Part shown: one piece after another, positions 60,700 through 64,000 of the stretch
Layout: the number at the start of each line of letters is the position of its first letter
Position numbering within the stretch: the stretch's first letter is position 1
Source of the DNA: Topomyia yanbarensis
Lineage: Eukaryota > Arthropoda > Insecta > Diptera > Culicidae
DNA: 64,000 nucleotides
Direction of reading: 5' to 3'
Assembly (NCBI RefSeq): GCF_030247195.1
Contig: NC_080672.1
Location: 10,354,001-10,418,000, forward strand
Position numbers and translations under genes: made by a program
The notes under the pieces: generated by a model
Databases searched by the model: none
What the model saw: only the letters and a program-made list of their open reading frames with translations
Told to the model about the DNA's origin: nothing

Positions 60700-61860
60700 G
60701 GTATTAAAATTCAATAGCAAGGTACAAAGTATGGGAAATCGTCCACGGGTACTGTCCCTCGGGTGGTTTATTCCTTGCAATTCGCTGAAATTTTGACCAG
60801 AGCGACCTTGCGGAAAAAACGATGCCTTCTTTTGCCTGCTCACTTCCCTGCCATGAAACCGATGATGAGCGCTTATTCCAAACGGTTAGCCGATTGAAGA
60901 TGACGTGCCATTATGTTTGTTCTGTGAATTGATAAGGACATTTAGATATACAAAGGAATGTTTGGAGGAGGGATGCTACTGGTAAATACATACCGAAAGA
61001 GAAAGTCCTTTCCGAGCATCTTGATGTTGTTTTCTGTTGGCCCATTATCACTGCGTTTTCTTGCTGGGTGATTACCATGATATTATGTTGTTGGTGTTCG
61101 ATCTGAAAAAAATCATAATAAAAAAATATCCGTAAATGAGTGAACTCGAGCTTTTTAAAGAAGAATAGGGTATTACATTACAATGTACTAAACACCGTAC
61201 TGATCCTTTCGAAATAAAAAAGGTAATAAAAATGTCTCACCTTGCCGCACCAACTGAATAAAAAAGTCCTGCACACCGCATGGTACAGTATAGTATGCTG
61301 CTGCTACTGTGTTTGAATGTGCTGTTGCTATCTTTTTTGCAGTTGGTAAATCTACATTTGGGTTGGATCTATTGCACTAATTGCGGTTGCTGACCAGGTT
61401 GTACCGTCGGTTGAACGTTATTGCTACCGACCTTTAGGATGATGGTCATGGTCTGGAAGAAATCTTAATTTTCTGATGTTGTGGTTGAAGGTGGTTCTGC
61501 TGCTGAGCTTGCTGTGAAATGTTGGCGATAAGCACTCGAATAGTGATTGCTTGCTGCTGCTGGAATGGAATCACGAGCACTGTGTAGGCAGTGATATTTT
61601 CAAAAATAGTGGCAGACATGTTTTAAGGCAGAATGTGCCGATGAAATGTTTTCCGATGTGTCCATCATTCGTAAACTCCTGTTGTTCGTTTGAGCAGTAA
61701 TTGCTATGTGGTCCTTTTTTGAGGGGCTGTTGCTGGATTTGGAGTAGTTGGTACTGCTGCGGTTGTATCGATTTAATGTTGGTTGGCTGATTGCCAGATC
61801 CAGGATGTTGAGACAAGATTAGTTGAGCTGATTTGCTTTGTTTGGGTGTGCTGCAAATAA
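60700..61860 (-). pseudogene. NELF-A-like C-terminal remnant
   Basis: Gln-rich pieces 'SAQLILSQHPGSGNQP' (61780-61830), 'TMTIILKVGSNNVQPTV' (61410-61460) and 'QHNIMVITQQENAVIMG' (61030-61090) are followed by 'QSANRLE', a stop, 'ALIIGFMAG' (60850-60900) and 'VKISANCKE'. The last block recalls the conserved 'EKALILGFMAG' segment near the C terminus of negative elongation factor A. Intron-like GT/AG borders occur between pieces. It is upstream of and in line with the DDX19-like copy, as if two neighbouring genes were duplicated together. The family call is tentative. Confidence 0.4.
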
Positions 61861-61961
61861 TATTAATTATTTAAATTTAATTGTTTAAAACTAGAAACAA
61901 TCACTTCCAGTAATATTTTTAAACTTACCATTCAAATTCGAAATATTGAATTTCTAAACCA

Positions 61962-62044
61962 CGAAATTTTGACAGGTTGCGATGAAAAAAATTGCCAATC
62001 TTGTGTTTTCTTATATTTTTTCATTGCAACCTGTCAAAATTTCG
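61962..62044. repeat. Inverted repeat at the inner edge of the right terminus
   Basis: CGAAATTTTGACAGGTTGC and its inverse, with ATGAAAAAA extensions, 25-bp loop. The same CGAAATTTTGACA word is near the left terminus (57250). Confidence 0.8.
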
Positions 62045-62513
62045 CGAGCCTCCGTGCGAAATAATACCGCTGACCATTATTTCGCAAGGAAAAAGTTTGC
62101 CTTGGTGACAGCGCATAGAAAGCAGCGCTGTCTCGCGGAACTATTATGAAACTTATCGTTTGTCGAACCGTGTCTCAGCTAACTTCATTTTTCGTTATCG
62201 TTTTCGCGAGAGCTGCGTACCGCTTACGAAATGGAAACGAAATTTTTTTTCGCGAACATTTCGCGACGTTTTTTATGCATAGGTTTTGTATAGGAAATTT
62301 CATTTCGCAAGAGGTGCATACTTAGCTTTAAGCTCGTTTTTCTCGAAACCAATACAATGTCCCTTAGGTCGGTCTGACTTCAATGACACATCCGATTCTA
62401 GTAGAATCGGTTGTGTCACTGGAGCCGAAATACGAATTAGAACCAGTCAGAATTCCGGCTCATTTCCGGCTGAACGTTACTGGGTTTTCGAAGACAACGA
62501 AATTCCATACCAT

Positions 62514-62760
62514 ACACACAGAAAAAAATGTTGGTAAAAATAGTTTTTCACTTTTAGCAAAAATAACCAACGCATACTCTTAGTTTGAAAATAAAACTTT
62601 CATTTTGATTGCTACTTTTCGGTAGTTTAAAAGGAAAACTATTATTTTGATTATTTTTCTTGATTAATTTAAATTTTCTTTCGACCTAATAGTAGGTGTT
62701 GGTTGTTTTTTGCTAAGAGCGGAACACTCTTACTTCCACCAATATTTTTTTCTGGGTGTA
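62514..62760. mobile_element. MITE with ACACNCAGAAAAAAAT termini
   Basis: ACACACAGAAAAAAATGTTGG at the left and TACACCCAGAAAAAAATATTGG inverted at the right. Related to the CACGCAGAAAAA family by its termini. Confidence 0.65.
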
Positions 62761-62834
62761 GTTTGGTCGCAAATATCAATGTATTTCGTCCCACTGTGCG
62801 TCGCAATTTGCATAAACTCTCGCAGAACTGAACA

Positions 62835-63045
62835 GCTTCCGTCGATGGCAAAGAAAGCCAACGTCATCTTTACGTCAAGATAAGTTAAATGCGTTTCTCG
62901 TGTGCCCATTCACACGTTCCGTACGTCGAAACGTTCCATGCCGTTGATGCTATCTGAATGCCATTTAACTGCATGTTACTAATTTTGACGTTCCGTTAAC
63001 GTGCTATACCCATGACGAAAGCCTGACATGTGTAAATCGTACTTC
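62835..63045 (-). mobile_element. Diverged copy of the 48.2-kb palindromic MITE
   Basis: Reverse complement shares ATGCAGTTAAATGG, CATCAACGGCA.GGAACGTTT, GACGGAAGCTG and AACTTATC.TGACG with 48174-48410. Confidence 0.75.
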
Positions 63046-63049
63046 AAAA

Positions 63050-64000
63050 TGCAACTCATAATGATTAGTAAAACCGGCCGTACCTGATAACACAAATATG
63101 TTAAAGCTGCCCGCATGAATAGCGTATTCTCAAAAAATTCACAGTCATCATCTGGATATTGTGCATTACGATGGGTTGCTTTTTCAAATGAATGTGATAT
63201 ACATTCTAAATAACGACAGCAATTGAGCAACGAGTAGCATTTTATCGAACTATATTTGTTCGAAAAATCAATCTATCGTAATGCAGAATAAGGTGGATTA
63301 TCTGGATGTACGATTTTAAAAAATGTGCATGTTCATTTGGATGTTCACTAGCGTCACCTATTGGGGAAAAACCCAAATGTCCACTATCGAGTAGGCTTTC
63401 ATAAAATGTAAAAGGTCAAAGGCCTTCAAAATAATCATGTTCTTAAAATGCATAAGTTCAAAAAAATACTTGCTAGCGCCGTCTAGCTGGAGTGTTCTAA
63501 AAGGATCCATCTTTGGGTAGTCCAAGTTATCATGATCTTGAAACAGAGACATTCAAAAAATGCAAATACACTAGCATCACAGCAATTGAGTTCTACATTA
63601 ATTTCTCCATCATCAGATATCCCTTAAATTTCTTAAAAACTCAATCGCAAAGGAAAACTTCCTAAATTATCAGATCGAGCAGTGAAGTAGCAACAGTATG
63701 CATTATGTGTAGTATGAGACCTAGAGACAAGTAACAACAGACGGAACGGATACTGTGACATGACGTCCAAAAGACCAAAGTATAATGTCCCGGATATTAT
63801 GACGCATCCCGGATAATGTGAACCGGCACGTTACGACAGTGTGCCTGAGGCACACATGAGCTGAAGTTGCTCACATGAAAGGCATGTGTTCGAATAGTTA
63901 ACTGTCAAGGGCCAAATTTTTATCACCCGTGGCTGGTAAGGGAACATCGGGGATACCAAAAACCGACCCGAGTATCTTATCATAGAAGTTCCAATCGAAT
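63050..64000. other. Gene-free end of window
   Basis: Short frames only. 'CTAGCG..CTAG' words recur at 63350 and 63475 (TTGCTAGCGCCGTCTAGCTGG), a hint of another small repeat. CCCGGATA.TATGA words repeat at 63788-63825. Confidence 0.35.

Larger units (their letters stand above)
57197..62325. mobile_element. Candidate gene-capturing TIR element (MULE-like), 5.1 kb
   Basis: A perfect 23-bp inverted repeat beginning AGTATGCACCTCTTGC lies at 57198 and 62322, and the 9-bp CTTTAAGCT occurs in the same orientation just outside both ends (57188-57196 and 62326-62334). A 9-bp duplication is the MULE length. The termini share a further CGAAATTTTGACA block. Inside are intron-bearing pseudogene copies of DDX19/Dbp80 and a NELF-A-like C terminus, plus other repeats. 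No transposase is visible. Two separate MITEs in opposite orientation remain an alternative. Confidence 0.45.

Noticed and set aside
62383..62583. Frames with Arg/Pro-rich peptides near 62.4 kb
   Set aside because: Sequence resembles pieces of the composite repeat family and a MITE end; no domain.

Overview
The window is insect nuclear DNA, most likely from a mosquito (family-level inference). Support: two spliced insect genes with short introns (55-75 nt) and canonical GT/AG ends, Jockey-, I/Outcast- and BEL/Pao-type retroelements, many hAT/MULE/MITE relics, and a long head repeat built around a 'GAGGCCCGGAGGGCCGAG' core of a kind I associate with culicid genomes. No rRNA, CRISPR or operon structure is present. 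Every host gene I can support lies on the minus strand.

Layout. 1-4.65 kb: tandem composite repeat with ~330-bp sub-units and GT-rich microsatellites. 4.7-7.4 kb: fragments of a Jockey-like LINE. 8.8-27.0 kb: one gene for a LOTUS/Tudor germ-granule protein of the TDRD7 (Tapas) type, eight coding exons, about 1,333 residues; intron 6 is ~13.7 kb and is packed with transposon remains: an antisense I/Outcast-like LINE itself split by three younger insertions, several TIR elements, a foldback element with a decayed MULE transposase, and a BEL/Pao pol relic. 27-33.4 kb: gene-free flank with MITEs and a Jockey 3' end. 33.4-41.2 kb: a nearly complete BEL/Pao retrotransposon with 256/257-bp LTRs and a 5-bp target duplication, inactivated by one nonsense codon and by a hAT insertion that holds a further hAT-like element and a tRNA-derived SINE. 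44.2-47.1 kb: the cytoplasmic poly(A)-binding protein gene, three coding exons, 637 residues. 48-57 kb: a dense field of palindromic MITEs and a 1.5-kb long inverted repeat. 57.2-62.3 kb: decayed but intron-bearing copies of a DDX19/Dbp80 helicase gene and, upstream of it, a NELF-A-like C terminus, bounded by a 23-bp inverted repeat and a 9-bp direct repeat. 62.5-64 kb: more MITEs and unassigned sequence.

Functionally, the two intact genes act in RNA biology: the LOTUS-Tudor protein in germ-granule/piRNA assembly, PABP in mRNA stability and translation. They are independent units. The most notable signals are (i) the 5.1-kb TIR-bounded segment carrying two host-gene copies, compatible with gene capture by a MULE-like transposon; (ii) a foldback (FB-NOF-like) element with MULE transposase remains; (iii) nested insertions that can be dated by interrupted reading frames; and (iv) a piRNA-pathway gene whose giant intron stores antisense transposon sequence. 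All family assignments come from motifs read by eye; no database search was possible.
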